This document shows positions 12,501 through 27,500 of a stretch of DNA of 64,000 nt, piece after piece. Position 1 is the stretch's first letter. Every line of letters starts with the position of its first letter. Source of the DNA: Astropecten irregularis (taxonomy: Eukaryota > Echinodermata > Asteroidea > Paxillosida > Astropectinidae); assembly GCA_963971285.1 (NCBI GenBank), contig OZ020265.1, positions 126,501-190,500 on the forward strand, given 5' to 3'. A program made the translations under genes and the position numbers. Below the pieces are notes generated by a model. It ran no database searches, was not told the DNA's origin, and saw only the letters and a list, made by a program, of their open reading frames with translations.

Positions 12501-15500
12501 TAAAAAGGAGCAACCTCAGACAGTATCATTTTGCTGTTGGTGAAGTTCACTCCAAATGATTTCAAGGTTGACCAAGACAATACTTTGGGCCACAGTTGTA
12601 TTCATTGCTTCTGAGAGGTTTTAGCCTTGAATATGTTTTCATGTTTTTTTTGTCCAGGATGCCCGCTCCTTCAAGTCTCCTTACCCAGGAATGTGTACTG
12701 TAAGATTGATGAGAGTTGCTTTGGTGTTGAGTGTTGTATGAACATCAAACTCTTCATGGTATCATTTGCATTCAAGGCATTTATGCGCTATGATCCATGT
12801 GAGTTCCAGTTTGTATTTGGTGTCAATTCCTGGAATAAAACCATCGACATACTGGAAGCTGAATTTGGTGAGTTTCTTATTGCTGGTATTTGTTATCTCT
12901 TTCGTCTTATATCAGAAATGACCAGAGCACACTGGCCACAACGTCAAATTCTTACTCAGTGATTCTTGTCAGAACCACACCTGGTCCTATTAGGGAATGT
13001 GTTTGCAAACCTTACATAGTGCGTTTTCGAAACGGAGGCTCAGGCTCCGTCTCAGGCTCCGGCTCCATTCTGAAATAACGGGTATCAAAATAGACTCTTT
13101 TGGCTGCGGTTCTAAAGTAGATTCTCTGGTTTGAAAAGGAAAACAGAGTTTCAACTTCATGAAAAATCACACCTATATTTTCAGCATATGGATGTCAGAT
13201 CTGGAGCCTGAGCCTGAGCCTGAGCCTCTGTTTCGTAAACCCACCGTGCAAAACGTCAATTCTGTTATTTACCTGCCTTTGGAGTGCATTTGCTTTACAA
13301 GTTTGCTCTGATTTTGTGCATGGTCTTTCAAACTTGAAATAATGAATATTCATGGCATTTGAAATAATGAATATTCATGATATTTGAAATCATGAATGCT
13401 GGTATTGTATGTTTTCATTTATCTTAGGCAAGGATTCTGATGTGGCTGTTCCATTTGATGTACCCTTCCTAGATGATATGGAATTACATCTCAGGTAGAA
13501 ATCTTTGCTCTTAAACATTGATACGTGAACTTACTCTTAGCAATATATTGTTGTCTTGATCTTTGGCATAATGTCTGACTTGATTGCAATTGATTGTTAT
13601 TTCAGGTATAGCATTGACAAGGCCGAGACACAATTGCTTGTTAATTTGGCGGTTGGTTTCTGCCCCAAGACTGGGGATGCAGACTGCTTACCATTCATCG
13701 ATGTATTGACAGAATCTGCTATTCCATTGCCCTTCTGTAACCCTGATGGGACCTTTACTTGGCCAGACAGTAAGTAGACACAAACATACCTGGGGCCAAT
13801 TTTGTAGAGTTGCTTAAGCTCCAAAACGTGCTTAAGCACCAAAAACCTTGGTAAGTAAAATCTGTATGCCAACCAAAACTCCTATGCTGAGCAAATAATG
13901 GCTGAATACAAGTCAAAAGCAGTAAACGTCACATGAAAATTTGGTTGGTAATCCTGTTTGATCAAGGAAGACTTTTCATGCTTAAACAAATGTTGTGCTT
14001 AAGCAGCTCTATGAAATGAAATTGGCACCACATCATTAAAAAAAATGTTATTAAGGAACTCCTTTCAAATTAAAAACATATTATGTGAGACACTTTTTGT
14101 TTCTTGATCCTATAGATCTTGACTTCACTTTTCCTGACATTCTCCTTTATATCTGTTCTGTAGTTGACATCACGGAGTATTTCAATCGTGCTTCTCTGAA
14201 AAAACTGTTGAAAGAAACAGGAGAAGAATTGTTGGAGGCTGGTGCAGAAGCAGCATTGAGCTATGTCCTGTACGAACTGGGTATACCAAAGGTGAGTAAT
14301 ACAGGATGAGCCCAAAGAACTTTTGCAAACAACAACAGTTAGCTGTATTATGACTCTTAAATATCCTTTCAGATGTTTAGATTCAGTCAAGCATTCAGAT
14401 TCTATGGACAGCTTGCAAAATGAGTACCTTCATTAAAATAGACATAACTCCTCTTAGGAATGATCAATTTGTTTCATTCTTTTTTTCTAATAAGCAGGAG
14501 AGAGTGCTTGTTCAATATATGCTTTACTGAACTTTTGAGTGTCATTTGTTTCTTTTGAAAAACATTACCAATCCTGGTCGAGTTCTTTTTGACTTTATTT
14601 ATACCCTGTATACATGTAGGAGCCTCTAGTTGAAGCACACATGCTGCATAGAACTCAAGTATGGCAGAAGTATATCAAGTAAACATTCTTGTTTTACTTT
14701 GTGGAGGAATCTCTTACAATGGTATAAATATAAACTGTAATGGTTCTTGTTGTTATCTTTAGGAGATTCTAAGTGGTAAGGAACCATGCTTGACACCACA
14801 TAGTATGAGTAACACGCAGCTGAATGCTGCACTGCAGGAGAGTCATCTACTGATCACAGGGACTAGAATGGAACGAGAAGACCGACTCTCTGAAGCTCAA
14901 AGATGTAAGTTGAATACATCCATTTATAGTTAGACAGACTCTCTGAAGCTCAGAGATGTAAGTTGAACACATCCACGTATGGTTAGACAGACTCTCTGAA
15001 GCTCAGAGATGTAAGTTGAATACATCCACGTATAGTTAGACAGACTCTCTGAAGCTCAGAGATGTAAGTTGAACACATCCACGTATGGTTAGACAGACTC
15101 TCTGAAGCTCAGAGATGTAAGTTGAATACATCCACGTATAGTTAGACAGACTCTCTGAAGCTCAGAGATGTAAGTTAAACACATCCACGTATGGTTAGAC
15201 AGACTCTCTGAAGCTCAGAGATGTAAGTTGAATACATCCACGTATAGTTAGACAGACTCTCTGAAGCTCAGAGATGTAAGTTGAACACATCCACGTATGG
15301 TTAGACAGACTCTCTGAAGCTCAGAGATGTAAGTTGAATACATCCACGTATGGTTAGACAGACTCTCTGAAGCTCAGAGATGTAAGTTGAATACATCCAC
15401 GTATAGTAAGACCGACTCTCTGAAGCTCAGAGATGTAAGTTGAACACATTCACGTATAGTTAGACAGACTCTCTGAAGCTCAGAGATGTAAGTTGAACAC

Positions 15501-18500
15501 ATTCACGTATAGTTAGACAGACTCTCTGAAGCTCAGAGATGTAAGTTGAACACATCCACGTATAGTTAGACAGACTCTCTGAAGCTCAGAGATGTAAGTT
15601 GAACACATCCACGTATAGTTAGACAGACTCTCTGAAGCTCAGAGATGTAAGTTGAACACATCCACGTATAGTTAGACAGACTCTCTGAAGCTCAAAGATG
15701 TAAGTTGAATACATCCACGTATAGTTAGACAGACTCTCTGAAGCTCAGAGATGTAAGTTGAACACAACCACGTATAGTTAGACAGACTCTCTGAAGCTCA
15801 GAGATGTAAGTTGAATACATCCACGTATAGTTAGACAGACTCTCTGAAGCTCAGAGATGTAAGTTGAATACATCCACGTATAGTTAGACAGACTCTCTGA
15901 AGCTCAGAGATGTAAGTTGAACACATTCACGTATAGTTAGACAGACTCTCTGAAGCTCAGAGATGTAAGTTGAATACATCCACGTATAGTTAGACAGACT
16001 CTCTGAAGCTCAGAGATGTAAGTTGAATACATCCACGTATGGTTAGACAGACTCTCTGAAGCTCAGAGATGTAAGTTGAACACAACCACGTATAGTTAGA
16101 CAGACTCTCTGAAGCTCAGAGATGTAAGTTGAACACATTCACGTATAGTTAGACAGACTCTCTGAAGCTCAGAGATGTAAGTTGAATACATCCACGTATG
16201 GTTAGACAGACTCTCTGAAGCTCAGAGATGTAAGTTGAATACATCCACGTATAGTTAGACAGACTCTCTGAAGCTCAGAGATGTAAGTTGAACACATCCA
16301 CGTATAGTTAGACAGACTCTCTGAAGCTCAGAGATGTAAGTTGAACACATCCACGTATAGTTAGACAGACTCTCTGAAGCTCAGAGATGTAAGTTGAATA
16401 CATCCACGTATAGTTAGACAGACTCTCTTAAGCTCAGAGATGTAAGTTGAACACATCCACGTATGGTTAGACAGACTCTCTGAAGCTCAGAGATGTTAGT
16501 TGAACACATCCACGTATGGTTAGACAGACTCTCTGAAGCTCAGAGATGTAAGTTGAATACATCCACGTATAGTTAGACAGACTCTCTGAAGCTCAGAGAT
16601 GTAAGTTGAACACAACCACGTATAGTTAGACAGATTCTCTGAAGCTCAGAGATGTAAGTTGAACACAACCACGTATAGTTAGACAGACTCTCTGAAGCTC
16701 AGAGATGTAAGTTGAATACATCCACGTATGGTTATGCTCCATCATTTGGGATATACTGAGTGAGTGCTGAGTGTACATTGGTACTAATGCAGGCAGGGTC
16801 CTACTATTTGAAGTATAACCATGTAACATTCACGATGACACGTATGTTACATTCTTAGATCACTGTTTCTCCTGTAATAACTCTAGACAGCTTGGACTGT
16901 TATGTGGATTGGTTTCCGAAAACACCATGTAAGAATCGTTCATACTTTCACACTTCTATTTCGTTCACACTTCTCGTAAGGTCTCAACGTTTAGACAAGC
17001 CTGCTCTAGTCATCATCAGGAGACTGTCTTGATACAACACCAGCAGATTAACGGATCTATTCTTCTCTACACACAGCTTGTGACATCTTCACTCTGCCAG
17101 CATTTCCACCAGAGCTAGCAGAGATAGCTTATTGCTCTCTCAGTCAGAACTGCCTGCGTCTAGATTGCTGTTTGAATCTCAACTTAGAGAAGTTGAAGTT
17201 AAACTTCCATCGATCATTCAAAGCCTTTGTTGAAGTCAATGCTTGTGACTTTATGTTCATCGTTGCCTTCCAACACTTGCAGTACAAGAAGTTACTACTG
17301 AGCTACAATTGGGGTGAGTTTTAGCAACCTAAAGGTGCGTTCGAGTAGGTCACCTAGGTTGCTCTGAGTCAGCCCCCGTACTGTTCGATTAGGTCTGACG
17401 TCATTCACCCAGGGCAGCCACCAGTGACCCTGCTCGTGAGTAGAGTCAGTGATGGGAAACACGTCACACGTATTCAAGATGGCGGAAAGGTAAGCAAGCG
17501 TTCGGCTGCGGTGGCTGATCTGGGTGACGTGACCCATATTGACTGAGGGAAGCTACTCAAACGCATCTTAAGAGATTCCCCAAAACAAATTAATTTTGAT
17601 TCTTCATATTTTACTGGAGTGGTAGATAAATTGTGTATTGTTTATTATTAATAGTTGCATCAATGAATACTTACTTGCAGGAGAAACACAACAACAAAGG
17701 ATTGGTGCGATCACACTGACGTACTCCATTGACAAACTGGATACAACCAAGGAATTTGAGATTGACTTTGGTGCTTCAATCTGCCCATCGGGTGATGATT
17801 GTATCTTTGATATTGATATCATTCAAGGATATAAAGTGCCTATTCCCATCTGCAACAACGACTTCTCATTATCACTACCAGGTAAGAATGTGTAGTGTGA
17901 TTGTATCTTTGATATTGATATCATTCAAGGATATAAAGTGCCTATTCCCATCTGCAACAATGACTTCTCATTATCACTACCAGGTAAGAATGTGTAGTGT
18001 GATTGTATCTTTGATATTGATATCATTCAAGGATATAAAGTGCCTATTCCCATCTGCAACAATGACTTCTCATTATCACTACCAGGTAAGAATGTGTAGT
18101 GTGATTGTATCTTTGATATTGATATCATTCAAGGATATAAAGTGCCTATTCCTATCTGCAACAATGACTTCTCATTATCACTACCAGGTAAGAATGTGTA
18201 GTGTGATTGTATCTTTGATATTGATATCATTCAAGGATATAAAGTGCCTATTCCTATCTGCAACAATGACTTCTCATTATCACTACCAGGTAAGAATGTG
18301 TAGTGTGATTGTATCTTTGATATTGATATCATTCAAGGATATAAAGTGCCTATTCCCATCTGCAACAACGACTTCTCATTATCGCTACCAGGTAAGAATG
18401 TGTAGTGTACACACTAAGCTAATTGCACATACTTCATATTCGGGAGCTTTAGATTTTCACGTTGACTACGTCGACTGATCCGTGATTGCGTCGTGCCGAG

Positions 18501-21500
18501 TCTTTGCGCATGCGTCACGTCGTCACCAACGTTGTCCCAGTGAGTCGAGGATGCACAAAGTATGATTTTGACGTTCTCACATTTGTGGTCGATGTGAACG
18601 AGGTCCACGTTCACACCAATCTAAAACTCCCTATTGACTCTTCTAATACGTGCAATGTGCTGTAAAAATATGTCAAATGACCTTGGCTGTACCGCCCTAA
18701 ACCCCTCATGACTCTAGTTCTCTTAGTAACTGAGTTCTCTTGCCTCTCAAATTCTCTTTCCAATTCACTACCGTCCCTCTCACAACTTCAATTTTATCAC
18801 CACAGACGTCGATTTCACCAAACTCATTATAACTATCAATCGTAGGACTTGTGATGCTTTGCAGCCCTACGTATGATACGATGGGTTATCCTTTGTAACG
18901 CGAGCTTTGATTGATCCTAGGGCTTTGTGAAATCCACCCCTAGACCCCAATCTGTCGATGTACATGTACACTAATTATGGTTTATTCATTTCATCAGGTG
19001 GTGATAGTATAGAAGAGTTTGTGAATCAGGTTGGTAAGAATGCTGGAGAGCAAGCTGTAGACATCTTATTGGAGTATATCGGCTTGAAAGACAAGATCAA
19101 TGATGGACCCTGTGATTCTACAGCACTGGACACTGATAATGGTAAGACGTAGGGGGTTTATGAAATGGAGGCTCAATCAGGCTCTGGCTTCGGTTCAGGC
19201 TCTGGCTCTGGCAGGCTCAGACTCAGGCTCTGGCTCATGCTCAGGCTCTGGTATCAAAATTGAGGCTTTTGGCTGCGGTTCGGAAGTAGATTCTCTGGTT
19301 TGAAAAGGGAAACACAGCTTCATCTTCAATGGAAAACCACAACCTATATTATCAGCATATGGATGACAGAGCTGAAGCCTGAGCCTGAGCCTGAGCCTCT
19401 GTTTTGTAAACCCCCATAGCTTCATGAAGGATTTCTGAGTGTGCTATTTTTAAAGAGGGACATTTTTATCTAAAGAGGTGGAAAGGGTTTGCTATTAATT
19501 TGGCAGATTGAAATGCTGCATTTCATAAATTTTTTAGAAATTGTCTTATTTTCTTACCCAGTGTGCACTGATATAACCTTACCAGCGCTACCCAGCACCG
19601 TTGATTGTAGACTTACAGATCGTTGCTTTGGTATCCGATGCTGCGCTGAGCTTGATCTTAAGATCACAGTCTTATCGTCCAATATGTGGCTGATTCTAGA
19701 CCCTTGTCATTTCACTCTGTCCATTGGACTTGGAATGTGGTCTTTGAATTTCACCATCTTTGACTACCATTGGGGTAAGTACACCTTAACAACATTCACT
19801 TGGAGTTAGGAGGGCCTGACGCATTTCAATCCCAGCAGGATCTTTCTCAAAGGATACATGGTCAGAGTTAGGAGGGCCAGATGCATTTCAATCCTAACAG
19901 GATCTTTCTCAAAGGCTGCTCAGAGTTAGGAGAGGGCCTGACGTTTTGATCCTAGCAGGATCTTTCTCAAAGGCTGACAGCTTTTAGCTTTTTTATGCTT
20001 TTAGCCTTTGAGAAAGAACCAGCTAGGATTGAAACCAGTCAGGCCCTCCTAACTCCAAGCATTTGATATAATTATTTCAGGTCATTTTGGCTGATGAGCA
20101 GTATGCAGCAGTTTATTACTTGTATAAACAACATTAAGTCAGTATCTATTTGAATTGCATCCAAACATTGTTTCTTCTTGGTCACATTTTCATCCTCAGT
20201 TGAGAGTATTTTATTTGTTTCTGCAGGTGCTCCAAAGACAATCAAGATTGGCAAAGCATTGTCTGTCATCTACAGTATCAACAAGCTAGCAGAGGATAAA
20301 GTGTTTGAGCTGGACTTAGGTCTGGCTGTCTGCTTACCAGAAACTGAATGTGATACGCCCTCTATTGACATCTTGCAGGGATTACAGGTGCCCATCCCAC
20401 TGTGCAATGACAATGCAACGTTCACTCTTCCAGGTATAGGAATATTTATTTCACTCTTCATTTGTGAGTTTGATGGAGTTTTGAGTGTCATTTGTTAGAC
20501 CCAAGGTGTCATATAATTGTTTGTCCCCTGGGTGGCTATTATTTGGTACGTTCCATCTCTCAATTTTGGATCTTAAATCTGTAAGCCTTTGCCCAACACA
20601 GTTTGACTTTTTGACCATTGTGTGATACTTTAGTGCTAGTGTACACAATAACGAAGAAAGATAATTGACTATTAGAGACACCACCAACATAGGGCTGGAT
20701 AGCCCAGTTGGTAGAGCGCTGGTACGGTATTTTGGAGATCGCTGATTCGAATCCCACTCCAGTCAATTTTTCTTTGGTCACTTTTCAATGACTTAAGATT
20801 CAGTCAGTTTCCCTTGTGGTTATTTGATGAACTTTCATAGACTCCACAAACCATGAGACCGTTGTGAGTGGAAATATTGTCTGTATATGATGTAGTTACT
20901 GACGACACTTCTTTCCCTATGCTCAGGTGATGGTACAGTAGGAGATTTCTTGGAGACAGTTGGTGAAAATGCCGCTGAAGCTGCTGTAGATGCAATCCTT
21001 CAATTCCTAGGCCTCTCTGTAAGTATAAACCTACTTCCTGTGCACTCATGTACAATTATTATGAAATGATGATAGTTGCCTCAGTAAATGTCCAGTAATC
21101 TGAGACCAATTGATGGCTCAGCTTACAGAAGCTATGCATATAACAACCTGTTTACCTTTATCATTTGCAGGACTACATAAGCCAAGCACCTTGTCATCGT
21201 CCACAAATGACACAAAATGGCTGGCATAGAAGTAAGTCTATGTTGGAGTTTATTCAAGAATCTTATTTCACTAGATATGAAGTGACAGAATTTGTTCCAG
21301 AAATTAAAAGGACTATGATTGGATTTGGAGCATACATGTATTTGACTTCTGGCAATGTTCAATTGTTATCAGTTTTAAGGAAAAATGTGTTGGATATGGA
21401 ATATTTGGGGAGTCAGGTGGGCGTAGCGGTTCTTTCCTCGCCTTTCACCTCTGTGGACCGGGTTCAAGTCCGGCTCTGTCCACAAGTGGATTGGGTTTTC

Positions 21501-24500
21501 AGTCCCTACCTGATTCTGTGGGTTTTACCCAAAATATTACTCTGGGTTTTTCCTCCCACCTCTAAAACTGTATTTTCTTCTCATCATCTTTCTATAAAAG
21601 GTTTCATTAGGCTTTCGAGCTACAATGCCTAGGACGCTTTTGAGGAATCCTTGGTGTCATAACTAGAAAGAAATGATAATAATAATTTATTGAAATGTTT
21701 CCTTTGTAGTTTGCCCAAGAGATGTCAAACTTCCCCATCTACCAAAGAATTTGATCTGCACCCTTCCAGAGAAGTGTCTAGGGTTCGATTGCTGTTTGGA
21801 GCTTCCCATTCCAGGAATCACTCCCATCAGTGCCGGGTTCTCCTTCATCTTTGATCCATGTAACTTCCAGTTGTCTCTCAGTTTGGGCAGCTGGAGCAAA
21901 GATCTGAGTATCTTGTCCTATCAATGGGGTCAACGTAAAGAGGTTTCCATTGGAAAGCCGTTTACTATAAGGTAATTGAAAAGAGAGTTCCATTATAACT
22001 GGTGTATGTGAAGATGTCACCTTTTGTGACTGTCAAACTGTGTATTTTGAGTTTTATTACTTACTCATTACTTACTCATCATTACTCTTATTACTTATTA
22101 TGGGTAGAACTGCAAGCTATGAGCTTGTTTCATTAACCATTATGAATTGTGTATGTAAACTTGAGAAGGTGTCATCTTTTGTGACTATCAAATTGTTTGA
22201 TTGGTATTCACTGTTAACGATTGTAGTACTTACTGTGGGCGTTTACAAAACAGAGGCTCCATCTTAGGCTCCGGCTCCATTTTGTGAATCCATTCTAAAA
22301 TAACTGGTATCAAAATAGAGGCTTTTGGCTTCAGTTCGGAAGTAGATTCTCTGTTTGGAAAGGAAAACAGAGCTCCAACTTCAATAAAAACCACAGCTTA
22401 TATTTTCAGCATATGGATGACACAGTTGGAGCCTGGGCCTGAGCCTGAGTCTGAGCCTGTTTCGTATACCCTCTATGTTCCTGTTTGGCCAATAGTCTTG
22501 ATGATGTGTTTCATGTTTGTTCATGCATACAGTGTGACCATCGACAAATTGGAAAGTGTTAAATCCTTCCAGATCAACGTAGACATGACGTTCTGTCTGG
22601 ATGGAGACTGCATTCTTACACCGGTACTCAGCAATACACTGGTCCCTATCCCATTCTGTAATGTCAATGCATCGTTTGATCTTCCTGGTGATGGTAGCTT
22701 TGCAGGGTTTGCTGAGGAGCTGGCTGGGAACGTTGGAGAGTTAGCAATCCAAGCAGCTCTTAGGAAACTTGGAATACAGGTGAGTATATCATTGAATGGT
22801 AACCTAAGAAAAATTGACTTGAGTGGGATTCGAACCTGCGATCTCCCGAACACCGTACCATTGCTCTAACAACTGAGCTATCCAGCCCTATGTTGACAGT
22901 GTCCCAAATAGTAAATTCTCTTTGCTCATTTGCTAGTTTATATTCAGCAATCATGCTTCCTGTCTTTGTGAAATTCAACCTTAAGCATTTGTACAACATT
23001 GCATTACCTTGTGTTTAGCCCTGGAAGTTTCAATCCTAGTAAATTCCATATTTTTATATTGGCAGCAATACGTGAGCAACCAGCAATGTGACATGGCAAT
23101 ATTAGCTCCTAGTGAGAATAGTAAGTGAACATTGAGAGCATTCAGATTTCAGTCCTTCATGAGTCATTTGATCTTTTAAAAGCTGAAATTATTCTGAAGA
23201 AAGATATTTCAGGCTACAAGATATAAAAAGAGGTGCAAAAATGGGCATGCCTTATCTGTATTATACACAGCATGGGTGGGAAGAAGCAGAATTGAAATGG
23301 TTTCATCTAAAAGAAGTTGGAACAGAGCTTTGCATCTGTGTGTGTTGAAACCTGGGTCAATTCAGGAGATTTTGAATGGGAAAGTCAACAGAATGTTGCT
23401 GATGACACCTGGCGACATTCCACTCATTCTGTGATGTCAGGAAGTAGAATAGTTCCTTCAGTTTAGCGGTGATTGAGATTTAGTTAATCCAGTGTCCCTT
23501 AATATCCGCTACAGAATGTCCATACGTGAGAATTCCCGCTCCGTCCAGTCTACTGACCTGTACCGTTGATGACCGATGCCTCGGACTCCACTGCTGTGCC
23601 TCTATTGACCTCATCATCACTCGACTGTCCACTACTGCTTGGGCCATCCTTGACCCTTGTGAATTCCAGCTGTCTGTTGGTCTTGGTACATGGTCTAAGA
23701 ATGTCACTCTCCTTGATGCTGACTGGGGAATGGATAAAACAATCAACATTGGTGATGCTGTACAAGTAGAGTAAGTCTCATTATTACAGTATGCGTCCGC
23801 ATGACACGTGGTTGTGTCAGATGGATTGTTATTTTGTTGAGATGGGGATGGGTCGCATGGCTGCCTGGGGGATGGCTATCAGGAGACCTAAGGAGTACCA
23901 CTCAAAGGTAGATGCTGCAACGTGCTGCTGCGGTGTATGCTCCCACTGATTTATTGAATGATAATGGTGGGATTGTTTGATATCTTGATAGAGAGTTGGG
24001 CATATTGGGAAGTTTGCTCTTATACTTGCGGATGCTGCAATAAGATGGGTAAGAGATCGCTTCTCACATATGTAAATGTCTTCAGATTTATACTGCATAG
24101 GAGTGATAACAGTTGTCTTGATATATTTGGTATGGAATCCTAGGTTCAACATTGACAAGCTGACTGATCAGAAGGAGTTCCTTATTGATCTATCAATCAT
24201 CATCTGCATAGATGGCACCTGTCAACCAATCCACCTGTTACAAGCATCTCATATCCCTATACCAATCTGCAATTCTAATGCTACATTTACACTACCTGGT
24301 GATGGTACTATTGGTGGATACTTGGATGAGTTAGGAGGCCTTGTGACCGATGAAGCAATAGATTTGGTGCTGGACTTTGTTGGACTAAAGGTGAATACAT
24401 ATCATTGATTTTATGCATAGCAAGAATTGGATAAACTAGCTAATAGACATCTTGGTTGTCCATCAAGATGATGATGATCACTTCATCAACTTGACTCCCG

Positions 24501-27500
24501 TCTGCCGTGGGCTCGAAGGTGGCTGGTGAAGCCAATCCTTGTTTAGCAGGCGCAACTTGAGATATAGGTTGAGAGCTTTTGTATCACTAAAGTAACTGGC
24601 TTGCAGATTTGATGAATGTCATGATAATTCCTTCATTCTGCAGACCTTTCTGTCTAGAAGCCCATGTATGCTACCTGCAACGTCATCAGATGCTGGAGAT
24701 GGTAAGTATTCTTAGTTATGAATTGTTCATAACCCAGTACCCCAATATAGGACCTTTGAGCTCAGACACCAGAGCAGTCAGTTGTACTGTAATCAACAAG
24801 ATTCAGCTGCATGCCCCCATTCAGTCAAATTATTATCACACTTTATTATTACTCAGAAAACTGTCCCAGATGAAACAACTAGTTTCAGTCTTAAAAAGTA
24901 ATAAAGTCCTAACTGATAGTACCGTAATTCAACATTTTCCAGAATTCTAAACAATGACAAACTAGACAAACTAGATCCATCCTTTGAGAAACTTCAGAAG
25001 AAAATAACTGACAGATTTTGTTATGCAATAAACGAAACCATTCAAAATCATTTAGTAACAGATGTATTAAAAGGTTAATCCAATGAAACAGATGAATATT
25101 GAGAAACGATCAGAAAGTGTGAAAACTTTTCCTTTCATTTGTCTTGCTAATTGAATTCAATATTTTCATTCACATCTCAGGTTGTCCCGTTGAGTTTCCA
25201 GACGTACTTCCCCAACTCTCCTGCCAGATTAATGACCTCTGTACCAGTCTCCATTGCTGTTTGACCTTTGACCTCTTAGTGACCCAGGTCAGCTCTAAAG
25301 CCTGGTTTGAGGTCAATCCATGTGACTACACTCTGTCAGTGGGTTTGGAGTTGTGGTATTTCAATGTGTCTTTGTTCTCCTATGAATGGGGAAAGATGGA
25401 GGAGTTTATGATTGGTCATGCTGTCACTGTAAGGTGAGTCTTACTCAGAGCCTCTTGCAAATGATACCTGCTCTGTCAAAATGAGTCACAAGTCGCTCAT
25501 CGTCTCTACACATTATGGACATTTAAACATAAAGAGAAGGTATACAATACCATCAAGTTTAAGTCTTTTAAATCTGTGTAGCTCCACGATGCTGCAATCC
25601 TACAACATTGCATCATATTCAACCTCACAATGCGTTCACTCCGATCATGTACATAACTCAGTCAAATTGGTAACATGTGACTCATTTCCATGGAGCAGAT
25701 CACAAATATGAGTATATTAGGAAGAACACATTACTGAACATCTTTGCATAATTATGTTCAGTGTGACACCTGTTAGGTGGTTGTTGATCTTTCCTACAAG
25801 CAAGTATTATTTACCATGGCAGAATCAGGTGCAATCACTCTAAGTTCAATGCACAGTAAGAGTTCACTGTTTGCTTGTCCTGATAGAACATGCATGATGC
25901 TATGAACAATCACGCTGGCCAATGCTGTCTGAAATAGATGTAAACATAAATGCAGAATGTGTGATATTACACGGCATTTGTGAAATCCTGCTGATATGAC
26001 AAAAGGCTCATTGTACCTCACTGACTTCTCATTTTAAACGTACCGGTATTTCACAGGTTTTCCATCAACAAACTGGAAGCCACTGCAGAGTATGAAGTAG
26101 ATCTATCCTACTCCCTGACCATTGATGATGACGTCACTGACTTCTCATTATAATGTATTTCACAGGTTTTCCATCAACAAACTGGATGCCACTGCAGAGT
26201 ATGAAGTAGATCTATCCTTCTCCCTGACCATTGATGATGACGTCACTGACTTCTCATTATAATGTATTTCACAGGTTTTCCATCAACAAACTGGATGCCA
26301 CTGCAGAGTATGAAGTAGATCTATCCTACTCACTGACCATTGATGATGACATGACTGACTTCTCATTATAATGTATTTCACAGGTTTTCCATCAACAAAC
26401 TGGATGCCACTGCAGAGTATGAAGTAGATCTATCCTACTCTCTGACCATTGATGATGACGTCACTGACTTCTCATTATAATGTATTTCACAGGTTTTCCA
26501 TCAACAAACTGGATGCCTCTGCAGAGTATGAAGTAGATCTATCCTACTCCCTGACCATTGATGATGACGTCACTGACTTCTCATTATAATGTATTTCACA
26601 GGTTTTCCATCAATAAACTGGATGCCACTGCAGAGTATGAAGTAGACCTATCCTACTCCCTGACCATTGATGATGACGTCACTGACTTCCCTGTCATGGA
26701 ACAGAAGAGACTTCCTATCCCTGTATGTAATAGCAACTTCTCTCTGGCTCTACCTGGTGATGGCACCGTCCATGGATTCCTGGAGGAGTTAGGTGATAAT
26801 GTAGGACAGGCTGCTATCCAACTTGTCTTCAAACATCTCAACATTGGCGTAAGATCTCATCAGTCTTTCCCATTTACAATCTCACATCTTAAAATTCACT
26901 AAATGTCCCATTAATAAGAATATTATCTACTTATTATAGCGCCATTGGGCCATCATTTACATTCCTGAAACCATCTCAACTCCCTGGGGAGTATACAGCC
27001 CCGGCTACTGTATTCAGTGCACAGAGGCTAATCAAACCACAAAGCCATCTCTACCCTCACAGTTACCCATTTACACCAGGGTGAAGAGGAGCAATATATG
27101 ACAAAGCATCTTGCCCAAGGACGCAAGCACCATTATCTCATGGCTGGATTCGAACCCACAATCTGTAGATTGACCACAAGATCTTGAGGTCGACAAACCA
27201 GACTACTAGGCCACGTTACCCCTTGGTACACCCCCATTAAGAATAAACTGCAATATGATCTCAAACTACTTGGTTGGAGTTGACAGCCTGATGATGCGTA
27301 CTCTCATTGATGTTGTTATTTGTGTAGGATATCATAACTGGGAATACCTGTGAGCTACCAGTAGAGATGGTGGCTAATCCAAGTAAGTATGAACTTGTTG
27401 AACCTGCTCATGACAACCGGGGGCCAATTTCACGGCCCTGCTTAGCACAAAAGAATTGCTAACCATGAAATTGATGTCTTAATTTAAATAGGATTAACAG

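Noticed and set aside
14880-16736. CRISPR-like direct repeats
   Set aside because: The units are contiguous with no unique spacers, the genome is eukaryotic, and the repeat contains a splice junction.
17729-18478. 249-codon plus-strand open frame
   Set aside because: It is the +1 frame of the 102-bp junction array; the real exon 17681-17881 uses another frame that fits the module pattern.
20690-20775. Functional tRNA gene
   Set aside because: The tRNA-like core recurs several times with the same non-tRNA flanks, so it is a SINE head.
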